Below, piece after piece: positions 20,184-29,303 of a stretch of 64,000 bases of DNA (positions within the stretch are counted from its first letter, which is position 1; each line of letters begins with the position of its first letter). The notes under the pieces were generated by a model. It worked only from the letters and a program-made list of their open reading frames with translations, did no database searches and was not told the DNA's origin. The translations under genes were made by a program, and so were the position numbers. Source of the DNA: Stenotrophomonas aracearum. GTDB lineage: Bacteria > Pseudomonadota > Gammaproteobacteria > Xanthomonadales > Xanthomonadaceae. The DNA lies in assembly GCF_031834615.1 (NCBI RefSeq), contig NZ_CP115543.1, forward strand, positions 1,561,001 through 1,625,000. Direction: 5' to 3'.

Positions 20184-21023
20184 TCATTCAAATGAATGAA
20201 AAAGCGCCTTCACCACGGCATCCGGCGACTTCATCCATGCGAAGTGATCGGCCCGCGTGCCAAGCGTATCGGCGGGCAGTACCGACAGTGTCGCGGCGAC
20301 CTGCGGCAGCTTGGCCAGCAGGCCCTGCATGGAGCTGGCAGGGGCGAACCAGTCGTCTGCCAGCACCACCGCGCTGGCCTGGCCGTGCAGGCGGCGCATG
20401 CCGGCTTCCAGGTCGGCGCTGATGCCCACGCCCGCGTAGTGGTTGCACCGCCCGACGCGCGCCCAGTCGGCGATCAGCCCACGCGCCTCGGTGCCGCCAA
20501 AGCCCAGCCGGCGCCCGTGCAGCACGCCTTGGCGCTGCGCCAGCCACGGCAGGAAGCGGTACACCAGCGGCAGCAGCCAGCCGCGCGGGGCGGGGAAGGT
20601 GCGCCAGTACGGCGTGCCGGTCGCGACCAGCCAGAACCGGGCGAACAGATCCGGGTGCTGCCCGGCGAACACGCAGGCCAGCTGGCCGCCCAGGCTGTGC
20701 CCGCCGATGATCAGCGGCGCGTTGCCGTGCAGCCGGATCGCCGCCAGGCTGGCCGGCAGGTCCTGTTCGAGGATCTCGCGGTAGCCCCAGTCGCGCTCGC
20801 GCGAGGGGCGCAGGCTGCTGCTGCCGTTGCCACGCCATTCGTGCAGGAACACGGCGATGCCGCGTGCTGCCAGCGCATCGGCAAACGGCTCGTAGTTGCG
20901 CGCCGACACGCCCAGTGCCGGCAGCCACAGCAGCTGCGCGCGCGGCTGCGCCGGGATCCGCGCGATCAGCTCGAAGTGGTGGCCGTCGGTGGTCGCGACC
21001 GGAACCCGCACGGAACGGGTCAT
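20184..21023 (-). CDS. Serine-active alpha/beta hydrolase, unknown substrate
   Basis: A 279-residue cytoplasmic protein of the alpha/beta-hydrolase family. The ATG at 21023 overlaps the thiD stop by ATGA. Seen: a strand and oxyanion region (QLLWLPALGVSARNYEPFAD), a Trp-Arg-Gly-Asn-Gly segment typical of serine aminopeptidase S33-like lids, the nucleophile elbow GGHSLGG, and a late His (DHFAWMKSPD). No signal peptide. It is the last gene of a thiD-led pair; nothing in the sequence links it to thiamine. Confidence 0.82.
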   Translation of the reverse strand: MTRSVRVPVATTDGHHFELIARIPAQPRAQLLWLPALGVSARNYEPFADALAARGIAVFLHEWRGNGSSSLRPSRERDWGYREILEQDLPASLAAIRLHGNAPLIIGGHSLGGQLACVFAGQHPDLFARFWLVATGTPYWRTFPAPRGWLLPLVYRFLPWLAQRQGVLHGRRLGFGGTEARGLIADWARVGRCNHYAGVGISADLEAGMRRLHGQASAVVLADDWFAPASSMQGLLAKLPQVAATLSVLPADTLGTRADHFAWMKSPDAVVKALFHSFE

Positions 21024-21829
21024 GCCGGCCGGCCCGCGCCGAAGTGGTCGAGCACCAGCACCGCGCTGCGGCCGGGTGTGTAGCCGCCCTGCAGTGCGCG
21101 CGCGACGTAGTCGATCCCGGCTTCGCAGGCGTTGGGCAGCGAGAGCCCACAGCACAGCTGGGCCGCAATGGCCGAGGCCAGCGTGCAGCCGGTGCCGTGC
21201 GCGTCCACCGGCAGGCGTGCGTGGATGAACTCCTCGCGGGTGACGCCGTCGAAGTAGCGGTCGATCACGCGCGCGCCCTCGGCCAGGTGGCCGCCCTTGA
21301 GCAGCACCGCACCCGCGCCAAGGTCGAGCAGCGCCGCAGCGGCATCCTCGGCCTCGTCGGCGGTTTCAATCGGGTGGCCCAGCAGCAGCTCGGCTTCGGG
21401 GATGTTCGGGGTCAGCAGCGTGGCCAGCGGCAACAGCCGCGTGCGCAGCGCCTGCAGCGCGCTGTCCTCGAGCAGCTTCGCGCCGCTGGTGGCGACCATC
21501 ACCGGATCCACGATCACGTGGGTGGGGCGATGGCGCTGCAGGGCATCAGCGACCAGCTCGATCACCTCTGCATTGGCCAACATGCCCAGCTTGACCGCAT
21601 GGATGTCGAAGTCGGCAAAGCATGCGTCGATCTGCGCCTGCAGGAAGTCCAGCGGCGGCACGTGCACTGCAGTGACCCCGCGGGTGTTCTGTGCAGTGAG
21701 TGCGGCAATCGCCGACAGGCCATGCACGCGATGCGCGGCGAAGGCCTTCAGGTCGGCCTGGATCCCGGCACCACCGCCGGAATCGGAGCCGGCGATGGTG
21801 AGGGCGGAAACGGGAGTGGAAGGGCTCAT
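21020..21829 (-). CDS. thiD: Hydroxymethylpyrimidine/phosphomethylpyrimidine kinase
   Basis: Phosphorylates HMP and HMP-phosphate in thiamine synthesis. With the ATG at 21829 it has 269 residues. The ribokinase fold shows ALTIAGSDSGGGAGIQADLK at the N-terminus, VHGLSAIAALTAQNT next, HVIVDPVMVATSGAKLL in the middle and the anion hole/catalytic Asp in HGTGCTLASAIA. Codons upstream of 21829 in the same frame do not resemble ThiD. The downstream hydrolase overlaps by four bases. Confidence 0.95.
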   Translation of the reverse strand: MSPSTPVSALTIAGSDSGGGAGIQADLKAFAAHRVHGLSAIAALTAQNTRGVTAVHVPPLDFLQAQIDACFADFDIHAVKLGMLANAEVIELVADALQRHRPTHVIVDPVMVATSGAKLLEDSALQALRTRLLPLATLLTPNIPEAELLLGHPIETADEAEDAAAALLDLGAGAVLLKGGHLAEGARVIDRYFDGVTREEFIHARLPVDAHGTGCTLASAIAAQLCCGLSLPNACEAGIDYVARALQGGYTPGRSAVLVLDHFGAGRPA

Positions 21830-21857
21830 GGCCCGATTGTGCCACGCGGTTCCGCGA

Positions 21858-22364
21858 TCAACGGTCCGTGGGCGGACCGTTGAACTGGATTTCCGAAAAT
21901 GCGTTCGTGGCCGGATCGAACACCGCGCCCCAGAACATCCGCCCGCCATCGCAGACGCGGATCGCCTCGCGCGCGGGATCCACATCGCTGTGGTCGGGCA
22001 GGCGGAAGGCGTTGAGGTAGATCACCCTGCGTCCTTCCATTTCAATACCGACGTACTGCCGGTTGAAATCGGTGACCCCGGGAATCTGCGCGGCCAGTGT
22101 CGGCAGCTGGGCTTCCAGCTGCTCGACCTGCTGCCGGCTCGGCGCCCAGTAGCCGGTGACCCGGCCCGGGGTCTGGCCCGGGCTGGGACGCGAGCAGGTG
22201 TCGAGCACCTGCGCAACGATCACCGGGCGGGTCACCACCCAGGACTGGCCGGTCTTGACCGCGGTCGGCACGGTCGCGCCGGGGCGCGTATTGGCAGGCG
22301 TGCACGCCGCCGCCAGCGCGGCGAGCGCCAGCGGCACGACTGCTCGGGACAGGGAACGGTTCAC
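21858..22364 (-). CDS. Hypothetical lipoprotein
   Basis: A 168-residue protein with signal peptide and lipobox (LAALAAACTPA, Cys about 21). The mature part has two Cys residues (about 57 and 138) that could form a disulfide in the periplasm, and ends with an acidic/polar tail. It overlaps phoH by ATGA (22361-22364), so coupling is likely. No known domain is recognised. Conserved-looking segments are FNRQYVGIEMEGRRVIYLNA and CDGGRMFWGAVFDPATNAFS. Confidence 0.75.
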   Translation of the reverse strand: MNRSLSRAVVPLALAALAAACTPANTRPGATVPTAVKTGQSWVVTRPVIVAQVLDTCSRPSPGQTPGRVTGYWAPSRQQVEQLEAQLPTLAAQIPGVTDFNRQYVGIEMEGRRVIYLNAFRLPDHSDVDPAREAIRVCDGGRMFWGAVFDPATNAFSEIQFNGPPTDR

Positions 22365-23761
22365 AACACCTCCGAAGCGTAGTCGGCCAGGCGCGAACGC
22401 TCGCCCCGGCGCAGCGTGATGTGCGCGCTGTGCGGCCAGTTCTTGAAGCGGTCCACCGCGTAGGTCAGGCCCGAGGTGGTTTCAGTCAGGTACGGAGTGT
22501 CGATCTGCTCGACGTTGCCCAGGCAGACGATCTTGGTGCCGGGACCGGCACGGGTGATCAGCGTCTTCATCTGCTTCGGGGTGAGGTTCTGCGCCTCGTC
22601 CAGGATCAGGTAGCGCGACAGGAAGGTGCGGCCGCGCATGAAGTTCAGCGAGCGGATCTTGATCCGGCTGGCGATCAGGTCGTTGGTGGCCGCGCGACCC
22701 CATGCACCGCCTTCCTGGGTGTGGGTGAGCACTTCCAGGTTGTCGGTCAGCGCGCCCATCCACGGCGTCATCTTTTCTTCTTCGGTGCCGGGCAGGAAGC
22801 CGATGTCTTCGCCGACGCTGACCGTGGCGCGGGTCATGATGATCTCGCGGTAGCGCTGCTGGTCCATGGTCTGGGCCAGGCCGGCGGCCAGCGCCAGCAG
22901 GGTCTTGCCGGTACCGGCGGTGCCGAGCAGAGTGACGAAGTCGATCTCCGGGTCCATCAGCGCGTTGAGCGCGAAGTTCTGCTCGCGGTTGCGCGCGCTG
23001 ATGCCCCATACCGCGTGGCTGCCGTGGCGGTAGTCGTTGACCAGCGACAGGATCACCTTGCCGCTGGCGTCGACCTTGGCCACGCGCAGTTCGACTTCAT
23101 CGTCGCCGGGCAGGTAGGCGTACTGGTTCGGATGCCAGTCCTCGTCGTCGCTGGCGTGGATCTCGTAGCTGGTGCGGCCCTTGTCGCTCCAGCTGCGCAG
23201 GTCGTCGGTGTGCTTCTTCCAGAAGTCTTCCGGCAGCTCGGTGGCGCCGGTGTAGAGCAGGCTGAAATCGTCCAGCGCGCGGTCGTTCTCGTAGTCTTCG
23301 GACACGATCCCGGCGATCGCCGCCTTGATCCGCAGGTTGATGTCCTTGGAGACGAACACCACCGGAATGTCCGGGGTCTGTTCCTTCAGCGCGAGGATCG
23401 CGCCGAGGATGGCGTTGTCCGGAATCACCGCGCCGAAGCTCTTGCCGGCGTCGAAGTGGCTGGTCTGGAAGCGGAGCAGGCCCACGCTCTGCTTGCCGCG
23501 CAGCTGCAGCCCGTTGGGACGCTGCAGTGGAATGCCGTCGGCCAGGTTGTCGAGGCCCGAGGCCTGCACCAGCTCGTTGAGGAAGCGGCTCACCTGGCGG
23601 GCGTTGCGGCTCGCTTCGGAAGTGCCCTTCTTGCCGTTGTCCAGCTCTTCGATCACCTGCATCGGCAGGTAGACATCATGCTCCTCGAACTTGAACAGCG
23701 CGGTTGGATCGTGCATCAGCACGTTGGTATCCAGTACGTAGATGCGCTTGCCTCGGGTCAT
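22361..23761 (-). CDS. PhoH-family protein with PIN domain
   Basis: A 466-residue fusion of an N-terminal PIN nuclease domain and a C-terminal PhoH ATPase (PhoH2/YlaK type). PIN acidic residues are in YVLDTNVLMHDP (Asp11) and in the later VVFVSKDINLR segment. The PhoH part has Walker [16 protein letters not shown], Walker B YLILDEAQN and the motif TRAGPGTKIVCLGNVEQID. Such fusions have RNA helicase/nuclease activity in mycobacteria. The ATG at 23761 is chosen for its spacing from AGGA; ATG 23767 and 23791 are alternatives. Confidence 0.9.
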   Translation of the reverse strand: MTRGKRIYVLDTNVLMHDPTALFKFEEHDVYLPMQVIEELDNGKKGTSEASRNARQVSRFLNELVQASGLDNLADGIPLQRPNGLQLRGKQSVGLLRFQTSHFDAGKSFGAVIPDNAILGAILALKEQTPDIPVVFVSKDINLRIKAAIAGIVSEDYENDRALDDFSLLYTGATELPEDFWKKHTDDLRSWSDKGRTSYEIHASDDEDWHPNQYAYLPGDDEVELRVAKVDASGKVILSLVNDYRHGSHAVWGISARNREQNFALNALMDPEIDFVTLLGTAGTGKTLLALAAGLAQTMDQQRYREIIMTRATVSVGEDIGFLPGTEEEKMTPWMGALTDNLEVLTHTQEGGAWGRAATNDLIASRIKIRSLNFMRGRTFLSRYLILDEAQNLTPKQMKTLITRAGPGTKIVCLGNVEQIDTPYLTETTSGLTYAVDRFKNWPHSAHITLRRGERSRLADYASEVL

Positions 23762-23843
23762 CGTCATTTCCTGGTGGCAGAACAGGGACAAGCCACCGCG
23801 GCCTGCGGGGCAGGGCGATGGCCATTGTGGGGTGCCGGGTTGG

Positions 23844-24323
23844 TCACTGGGTTTTCGCGGCCTTCAGGGCTTCAAGGACGGATTCGGCGTGGCCGGCGAC
23901 TTTCACCTTGCGCCACGACTGCACGATACGACTGTCGGGAGAAATGAGGAAGGTGCTGCGTTCGATGCCGCGCACCTGCTTGCCGTACATGTTCTTCAGC
24001 TTGATGACGTCGAAGGCGGTGCACAGCGCTTCGTCGGCGTCGCTGATGAGCGGGAAGGCGAACCCCTGCTTGGCGCAGAAGTTGTCGTGCGACTTCACCG
24101 AGTCGCGCGAGACGCCCAGCACGCGGGCGCCGGCGCGCTTGAACTGCGGCAGCAGGGCGTTGAAGTCGATGCCCTCGGTGGTGCACCCGGGGGTGCTGTC
24201 CTTGGGGTAGAAGTACAGCACCAGCCACTGGCCGGCCAGCGCGCCGAGGGTGGTGCTGTCGCCGCCGGACAACGCCAGCGGAAGCGAAAGGGTGGTGCTG
24301 TCCAGGGTATCGCCGTTGTTCAT
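23844..24323 (-). CDS. bcp: Thioredoxin-dependent peroxiredoxin (Bcp/PrxQ)
   Basis: Reduces hydrogen peroxide and organic peroxides. The 159-residue protein has the peroxidatic Cys47 in YFYPKDSTPGCTTEG. The E. coli-type resolving Cys five residues later is absent (Ile52 follows Gly51); instead Cys83 (NFCAKQG) is in place. A Cys48-Cys84 pair of this spacing is known from Xanthomonas campestris Bcp. The gene follows gcvR with 81 bases between them, the same pairing as in E. coli. Confidence 0.95.
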   Translation of the reverse strand: MNNGDTLDSTTLSLPLALSGGDSTTLGALAGQWLVLYFYPKDSTPGCTTEGIDFNALLPQFKRAGARVLGVSRDSVKSHDNFCAKQGFAFPLISDADEALCTAFDVIKLKNMYGKQVRGIERSTFLISPDSRIVQSWRKVKVAGHAESVLEALKAAKTQ

Positions 24324-24404
24324 GAGGTCCTTGCTGCGGAGCCTGAGTGACGCGTTTTACAACTGCATGAAACACCGCGCCCGGGTGACGGGCGCGCGAA
24401 ACCG

Positions 24405-24965
24405 TCAGAACTTCATCGGGTCCATGATCGCGTCCAGGTTCAGGTGGTCGCAGAACTCGAGGAAATCGTCGCGCAGGGCGGCGATGTGCATGTTGGCCGG
24501 CACGCCGATGGTGACCTGCGCCGAGAACATCTCCGCGCCGGTCTGCATGGCGCGGTAGCGGGTGCTCTGCAGGTTTTCGATGGTGATGCCCTGGCGGTCG
24601 AAGAAGTCGGCCAGCTGGAACAGGATGCCGGGCTTGTCGGCGGCGATCACTTCGACGATGTAGGGCAGCAGGTTGGACTGCGCCTGCTTGGCGCCGGTGC
24701 GGTACCACACCAGCTTCAGGCCTTCCTCGCGCTCGAGCCGGGTCAGCATGGCTTCCAGCTTGGCCACGGCGTCCCAGGAGCCGGTCGCCAGGGCGGTGAC
24801 CGAGACGTCGCGGCCCACGGTGGACAGGCGGGCGTCGACCAGGTTGCAGCCGCTGTCGGCGATGCGCCGGGTAACGGGCAGCAGGGGAGACTCCGGATGC
24901 GTCGTGTAGGCGTTGATCAGGAGGTGGTTTTCGGTCGGCGCAGGCCGCGGCGTGGTGTCGGTCAA
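24405..24965 (-). CDS. gcvR: Glycine cleavage system repressor GcvR (tandem ACT domains)
   Basis: ACT-domain protein that holds GcvA inactive when glycine is low in E. coli. Two ACT domains are seen: ENHLLINAYTTHPESPLLPV onward, and LPYIVEVIAADKPGILFQLA onward. No ATG fits: a TTG at 24965 behind CCGGAA gives a 186-residue product near the 190 of E. coli. A longer frame exists to 25058 but the added residues are low-complexity basic. Divergent from dapA, as in E. coli, with bcp downstream. Confidence 0.85.
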   Translation of the reverse strand: MTDTTPRPAPTENHLLINAYTTHPESPLLPVTRRIADSGCNLVDARLSTVGRDVSVTALATGSWDAVAKLEAMLTRLEREEGLKLVWYRTGAKQAQSNLLPYIVEVIAADKPGILFQLADFFDRQGITIENLQSTRYRAMQTGAEMFSAQVTIGVPANMHIAALRDDFLEFCDHLNLDAIMDPMKF

Positions 24966-25129
24966 GGGGGTTCCGGTAATGCGGGGTGAGTCTGAACGGC
25001 GCCGAGGGGCGCACGTTCGCCGGAGTCCAGCATACTTGCCCGCGCTTTCGACCCGCAAGTAACATGCAACGTACCTTCGGCCGCGCTTTTCCGCCGCCTT
25101 TGGCCCCCTTACTTCCGAGCATCGTTTCC

Positions 25130-26023
25130 TTGTCCCTTTCCGGTCTCATCACCGCGCTGGCCACGCCTTTCCAGGCCAATGGCGCATTGGATCCCGACGG
25201 TTGGCAGCGCCTGCTGCACCTGCAACTGGAGGGTGGCGTTCACGGGGTGGTGGTCGCCGGTTCGACCGGTGAAGCCTCGACCCTGTCCGACGACGAGTAC
25301 GACCAGCTGCTGCGCAGCGCGGTCAAAACGGTCGCCGGGCGCATTCCGGTGCTGGCCGGTACCGGCCTGTCGGGAACGGCCAAAACGATCGCGCAGACCC
25401 GCCGTGCGGCGGCCAGCGGCGCCACCCATGCGCTGGTGGTGACGCCGCCGTACGTGCGCCCGACCCAGGCCGGCCTGGTCGCGCATTACCGTGCGGTGGC
25501 CGACCAGGGTGGCCTGCCGGTGATCCTGTACAACGTGCCGGGCCGTACCGGCTGCGACATGCTGCCGGAGACGGTGGCCGAGCTGGCGGCGCACCCGAAC
25601 ATCGTGGGGATCAAGGAAGCGGTGGGCGACATCGGCCGGGTCCAGGCCCTGCTGGCGCTGCGTTCGCCGGACTTCGCGATCCTCAGTGGCGACGACGGCA
25701 CGGCGGCGCGCTCGATCCTGTCGGGCGTGGACGGGCTGATCTCGGTCGGCTCGAATGCGCTGCCGGGCGCCTACCGCCGGATGTGCGACCTGGCTGCGGC
25801 CGGGGAGCGCGAGGCCACCGAGGCGTGGGATGCACGCCTTGAGCCGTTCCATGAATTCTGCGGGGTGGAGTCCAACCCGATTCCGGTGAAGGACCTGCTG
25901 CGCCGCATCGGCATCGGCCAGGGCCTGCGCCTGCCGCTGCTGCCACTCTCGGCCGCGCACCACGCTGCCGCCGAACACCTGGCCACCGACATCGGTGCGC
26001 TCGAAGCCCTTTCCAGCCACTGA
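25130..26023 (+). CDS. dapA: 4-hydroxy-tetrahydrodipicolinate synthase
   Basis: First committed step of lysine and diaminopimelate synthesis, condensing pyruvate with aspartate semialdehyde. The start is taken as TTG 25130 ([12 protein letters not shown]), giving 297 residues, close to the 292 of E. coli; ATG 25064 would add 22 unlike residues. Active site: Thr pair in [10 protein letters not shown], Tyr in [11 protein letters not shown], Schiff-base Lys in [10 protein letters not shown] BamC-like lipoprotein gene follows after 28 bases, matching dapA-bamC in E. coli. Confidence 0.95.
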   Translation: MSLSGLITALATPFQANGALDPDGWQRLLHLQLEGGVHGVVVAGSTGEASTLSDDEYDQLLRSAVKTVAGRIPVLAGTGLSGTAKTIAQTRRAAASGATHALVVTPPYVRPTQAGLVAHYRAVADQGGLPVILYNVPGRTGCDMLPETVAELAAHPNIVGIKEAVGDIGRVQALLALRSPDFAILSGDDGTAARSILSGVDGLISVGSNALPGAYRRMCDLAAAGEREATEAWDARLEPFHEFCGVESNPIPVKDLLRRIGIGQGLRLPLLPLSAAHHAAAEHLATDIGALEALSSH

Positions 26024-26051
26024 ACACAGTGGCCTGACCCAGGAGATCCAC

Positions 26052-26561
26052 ATGCGTCAATCCGTTTCCGTCCTCCGCGTGCTGTCGTTCGCGATCGTGG
26101 CCACCGCTACCCTGGTCGGCACCACCGGCTGCTTCAAGCGCGGCGCCCGCGGCGACTACGCCATGGCCCCGGAAGTGCGTCCGCTGGAAGTCCCGCCGGA
26201 CCTGAACGCGCCGGGCAACAACCCGGCCGCGCAGGTGCCGGTGCTGGCCTCGCAGGCGGCCAAGCCGGCCCCGACCCAGGCAGCCGCCAACACCGCCGGT
26301 TTCACCATTCCGGGCACGAAGGAAGAGGTGTTCGGCAAGGTCGGCACCGCGCTGGAGTCCGTTGAAGGCGTGAAGATCGCCAGCAAGGCCCAGCTGCTCG
26401 GTTCCTACGACGTGAACTTCGAGGGCAGCGACTTCCTGGTCCGCGTGGTCGCCGTCGAAGCCGGCGCCTACATCTCGGCCGTCGACCCGCGCGGCCTGCC
26501 GGCCACCGGCGCCGCTCCGACCAAGCTGCTGGGCGAACTGAAGGCCAAGCTGGCGCAGTAA
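26052..26561 (+). CDS. BamC-like lipoprotein, single helix-grip domain
   Basis: A 169-residue lipoprotein encoded directly after dapA, where E. coli has bamC. Signal peptide ends in lipobox TTGCF (Cys about 27). The mature N-terminus has the BamC-like stretch with RPLEVPPDL, then a Gln/Ala/Pro linker, then one helix-grip fold (FTIPGTKEEVFGKVGTALES to FLVRVVAVEAGAYISAVDPRG). E. coli BamC (344 residues) has two such domains, so this looks like a shortened form. BamC is an accessory of the outer-membrane protein assembly machine. AGGAG is eight bases before the ATG. Confidence 0.78.
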   Translation: MRQSVSVLRVLSFAIVATATLVGTTGCFKRGARGDYAMAPEVRPLEVPPDLNAPGNNPAAQVPVLASQAAKPAPTQAAANTAGFTIPGTKEEVFGKVGTALESVEGVKIASKAQLLGSYDVNFEGSDFLVRVVAVEAGAYISAVDPRGLPATGAAPTKLLGELKAKLAQ

Positions 26562-26690
26562 TGCTTGCCGCGCCGGGTTCATTGCCTGGCGCGTTTCTCT
26601 GATTGCATGCAATCACCTGGAGCCGGGCTTTGCCCGGCTTCATGCGTTTCGGCGAACAGCCGTTGGGTGCGGGGTTTCCCTGGTCAGGGC

Positions 26691-26786
26691 CGTCGGGTGC
26701 GGGTTTGTGGATGCTAAGTACATCGATGTAGGCTCATCGCCGCATCCATGCGGCTCGTGCCCCCTCAAACCCACCCCCGCCGACCC
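26691..26786. repeat. Nested palindrome element 1 (CATCCATG apex)
   Basis: Outer imperfect arms (GTCGGGTGCGGGTTTG-like at 26691-26707; CAAACCCACCCCCGCCGAC at 26766-26784) surround a perfect hairpin GCCGCAT-CC-ATGCGGC (26739-26754) and the 10-base palindrome ACATCGATGT. Same architecture as at 26966 and 40554. Confidence 0.55.
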
Positions 26787-26965
26787 TCCGACAGGTCGCA
26801 GGCCAGGGGAAAAGCCGGTGTGTCGACCGATGGTCTACACGGAAGCGGGGGCTGCTGGTCTACGGGGGACACGCATGTGAACTGACCCCCAAAATTGAAC
26901 GAATCAATGTCGGCCAACGGCCGACATCGGCGTTTCCCGTGGCTGCCAGCATCCTGTCGATGGGT

Positions 26966-27062
26966 CGGCGGGGGTGGGGGTACGGGACCGTGAAGGCACA
27001 TGGATGTGCCGCCCGAGCCTAACGGGAGATTTAAGGCGTGTCCCGTACCCCCACCCCCGCCG
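26966..27062. repeat. Nested palindrome element 2 (CATGGATG apex)
   Basis: Perfect 23-base inverted arms (26966-26988 and 27040-27062) contain GGGGGTACGGGAC and its mirror. Between them lies a perfect hairpin GGCACAT-GG-ATGTGCC (26995-27010). Unrelated to SMAG: no GTAG. Confidence 0.7.
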
Positions 27063-27160
27063 GCCCCAACGAGGGAACCCCGCAGCCAACGGCTGTTCGC
27101 CCAAATGCACGAAGCCGGGCAAGGCCCGGCGCCAGGTCATCGATCGCAACCGAGCACAAA

Positions 27161-27184
27161 AAAAGGCGCCCGAAGGCGCCTTTT
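27161..27184 (-). terminator. Terminator after fdxA
   Basis: Stem AAAAGGCGCC / GGCGCCTTTT with CGAA loop, just past the fdxA stop; symmetric A and T runs let it work on either strand. Confidence 0.88.
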
Positions 27185-27189
27185 CAGCT

Positions 27190-27513
27190 TCACCGCTCCA
27201 GATACTGGAGCTTGTCCGGCTTGCCATCCCATTCGGCGGCATCCTCGGGCGGGTCCTTGCGTACGGTCAGCACCGGCCAGGCCTTGGCCAGCTCGGCGTT
27301 GAGCGCGACGAAGTTTTCCTGCCCGGCCGGTACGTCGTCTTCCGGGAAAATCGCGTTGACCGGGCACTCCGGTTCGCACAGGGTGCAGTCGATGCACTCG
27401 TCCGGGTCGATCACCAGGAAGTTCGGGCCTTCGTGGAAGCAGTCCACGGGGCACACTTCCACGCAATCGGTGTGTTTGCACTTGATGCAGTTTTCGGTGA
27501 CGACAAAGGGCAT
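27190..27513 (-). CDS. fdxA: 7Fe ferredoxin FdxA
   Basis: Low-potential electron carrier of the Azotobacter ferredoxin I type, 107 residues with the ATG at 27513 ([20 protein letters not shown]). Cys spacing shows a [3Fe-4S] site from the first motif CxxCxxxxCxxxCP ([14 protein letters not shown]) and a [4Fe-4S] site from [14 protein letters not shown]-terminal extension of about 45 residues is usual for this family. Divergent from the sugar transporter gene across 182 bases. Partner enzymes are not visible here. Confidence 0.94.
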   Translation of the reverse strand: MPFVVTENCIKCKHTDCVEVCPVDCFHEGPNFLVIDPDECIDCTLCEPECPVNAIFPEDDVPAGQENFVALNAELAKAWPVLTVRKDPPEDAAEWDGKPDKLQYLER

Positions 27514-27695
27514 GGCTGGATCTGGATTCCGCGTTGAGCCGGACAATTCTAGAACAGTTGCGGCTTTGACGCAGTGCACGATGCGCTGGGGGCCGCCGCT
27601 GGGGTTGAATGCGTTGGCTAGCGGTAGACAGGCTGGGGAGCCGGGACCGCCTGTTGCGTTGACTCGTCGCTGTTCCCTTCCTGCCAGGGTCCTAC

Positions 27696-29117
27696 ATGTC
27701 CACAACACTCAGCGCCACCGCCGTCCGCGGCGAAAACACCGCCTTCATCGTCCTGATCAGCTGCGTCGCCACGATCGGCGGCTTCCTGTTCGGCTTCGAC
27801 AGCGGCGTCATCAACGGCACCGTCGACGGCCTCAAGCAGACCTTCCAGTCCAGCGAGGCCGGGATCGGCTTCGAAGTCGCCTCCATGCTGCTCGGCTGCG
27901 CCGTGGGTGCCTTCTTCGCCGGCCGCCTCGGCGACCGGATCGGCCGGCGCGGCGTGCTGATCATCGCCGCCGTGATGTTCCTGCTGTCCGCGCTGGGGGC
28001 CGGGTCCGCCCACACCTCGCTCGCCTTCGTGATCGCCCGTGTCGTCGGCGGCATCGCCGTCGGCGCCGCCAGCGTCATGTCCCCCGCCTACATCGCCGAA
28101 GTCGCCTCCGCGCGTTATCGCGGCCGGCTGGCCACAGTGCAGCAGATCGCCATCATCAGCGGCCTGTTCTGCGCGTTCCTCAGCAACTTCCTGCTCGCCC
28201 GCGCCGCCGGCGCCTCCACCGAAGTGCTGTGGCTGGGCCAGGAAGCCTGGCGCTGGATGTTCTGGATGCAGGCCATTCCCTCCGCACTGTTCCTCGTCCT
28301 GCTGCTGGCGATCCCGGAAAGTCCGCGCTACCTGGTGGTCAAGAAGCGTCGCGCCGAAGCGCTCGCCGTGATGACCCGCCTGTACGGTGCCGACGAGGCC
28401 CAGGCCAAGATCGCCGAGATCGAAGGCTCGCTCGCCCAGGACCAGCATCGCCCGCGCCTGTCCGACCTGGTCGACAAGAGCACCGGCAAGCTGCGCACCA
28501 TCGTCTGGGTCGGCATCGGCCTGGCCGTGTTCCAGCAGCTGGTCGGCATCAACGTCGTGTTCTATTACGGCGCCGTGCTGTGGCAGGCGGTCGGCTTCTC
28601 CGAAAACGACGCGCTGCTGATCAACGTCCTGTCTGGCGCGCTCAGCATCGGCGCCTGCCTGCTGACCGTCGTCCTGATCGACCGCATCGGCCGCAAGCCG
28701 CTGCTCTGGGTCGGCTCGGTCGGCATGGCCGTCTCGCTGGCGCTGATGGTGGTGGCGTTCTCCAGCGGCCACCTCGCTGATGGCCGCCTGCAGCTGTCCG
28801 ATGGCATGGGGCGCCTGGCGCTGGTCGCCGCCAACGTCTACGTGGTGTTCTTCAACATGTCCTGGGGCCCGGTGATGTGGGTCATGCTGGGCGAGATGTT
28901 CCCCAACCAGATCCGCGGCTCGGGCCTGGCCGTGGCCGGCGCCGCGCAGTGGAGCGCCAATTTCGCCATTACCGTGACCTTCCCGGTCCTGCTGGCCAGC
29001 ATCGGCCTGGCCGGTGCCTACGGCATCTACACCGTGGCGGCGGTGGCCTCGATCTTCTTTGTGCTGCGCTACGTGCGCGAGACCAAGGGCAAGGAACTCG
29101 AGCAGATGGTCGGGTAG
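27696..29117 (+). CDS. Sugar porter (MFS, XylE-type)
   Basis: A 473-residue major-facilitator transporter with 12 predicted helices. Sugar-porter signatures are present: [18 protein letters not shown] in helix 1, [11 protein letters not shown] between helices 2 and 3, PESPRYLV after helix 6, [13 protein letters not shown] in helix 7 and DRIGRKPLL between 8 and 9. It probably imports a hexose or pentose with H+. Substrate cannot be named from sequence alone. It ends in a clear terminator; no linked sugar enzymes lie beside it. Confidence 0.88.
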   Translation: MSTTLSATAVRGENTAFIVLISCVATIGGFLFGFDSGVINGTVDGLKQTFQSSEAGIGFEVASMLLGCAVGAFFAGRLGDRIGRRGVLIIAAVMFLLSALGAGSAHTSLAFVIARVVGGIAVGAASVMSPAYIAEVASARYRGRLATVQQIAIISGLFCAFLSNFLLARAAGASTEVLWLGQEAWRWMFWMQAIPSALFLVLLLAIPESPRYLVVKKRRAEALAVMTRLYGADEAQAKIAEIEGSLAQDQHRPRLSDLVDKSTGKLRTIVWVGIGLAVFQQLVGINVVFYYGAVLWQAVGFSENDALLINVLSGALSIGACLLTVVLIDRIGRKPLLWVGSVGMAVSLALMVVAFSSGHLADGRLQLSDGMGRLALVAANVYVVFFNMSWGPVMWVMLGEMFPNQIRGSGLAVAGAAQWSANFAITVTFPVLLASIGLAGAYGIYTVAAVASIFFVLRYVRETKGKELEQMVG

Positions 29118-29139
29118 GGGAACCGGCCGCCCGCAACGC

Positions 29140-29166
29140 AAAAACCCCGCCGAGGCGGGGTTTTTC
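29140..29166. terminator. Bidirectional terminator after transporter gene
   Basis: Stem CCCCGC/GCGGGG with CGAG loop, flanked by AAAAA and TTTTT (29140-29165). Lies between the transporter and minus-strand tRNA-Glu. Confidence 0.9.
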
Positions 29167-29184
29167 GTAGGTCAGCGCGGCAGA

Positions 29185-29259
29185 TGGTGCTCCCTAGGGG
29201 ACTCGAACCCCTGTTTTAGCCTTGAGAGGGCCACGTCCTAACCTCTAGACGAAGGGAGC
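29185..29259 (-). tRNA. tRNA-Glu (anticodon CTC)
   Basis: 75 bases with encoded CCA. Acceptor GCTCCCT/AGGGAGC; anticodon stem TGGCC/GGCTA with loop CTCTCAA, so the anticodon is CTC (codon GAG). T arm GGTTCGAGTCC is canonical. A dedicated CTC isoacceptor fits a high-GC genome. Confidence 0.93.
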
Positions 29260-29303
29260 ATGCTTTGTCGCGAACTGCGCAGCGCGCTAGTATATGGACC
29301 ACG

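Larger units (their letters stand above)
26562..27189. repeat. Non-coding mosaic of inverted repeats
   Basis: These 628 bases hold no plausible gene. They are nearly symmetric: about 80 bases at 26601-26682 reappear inverted at 27072-27150 with roughly one mismatch in six. Inside lie two nested palindromic elements (26691-26786 and 26966-27062), both with a CAT-SS-ATG apex, and a 26770-26786/26962-26978 inverted pair of GC-rich 17-mers. The fdxA terminator is at the right end. No transposase or GTAG unit is present. Confidence 0.8.
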
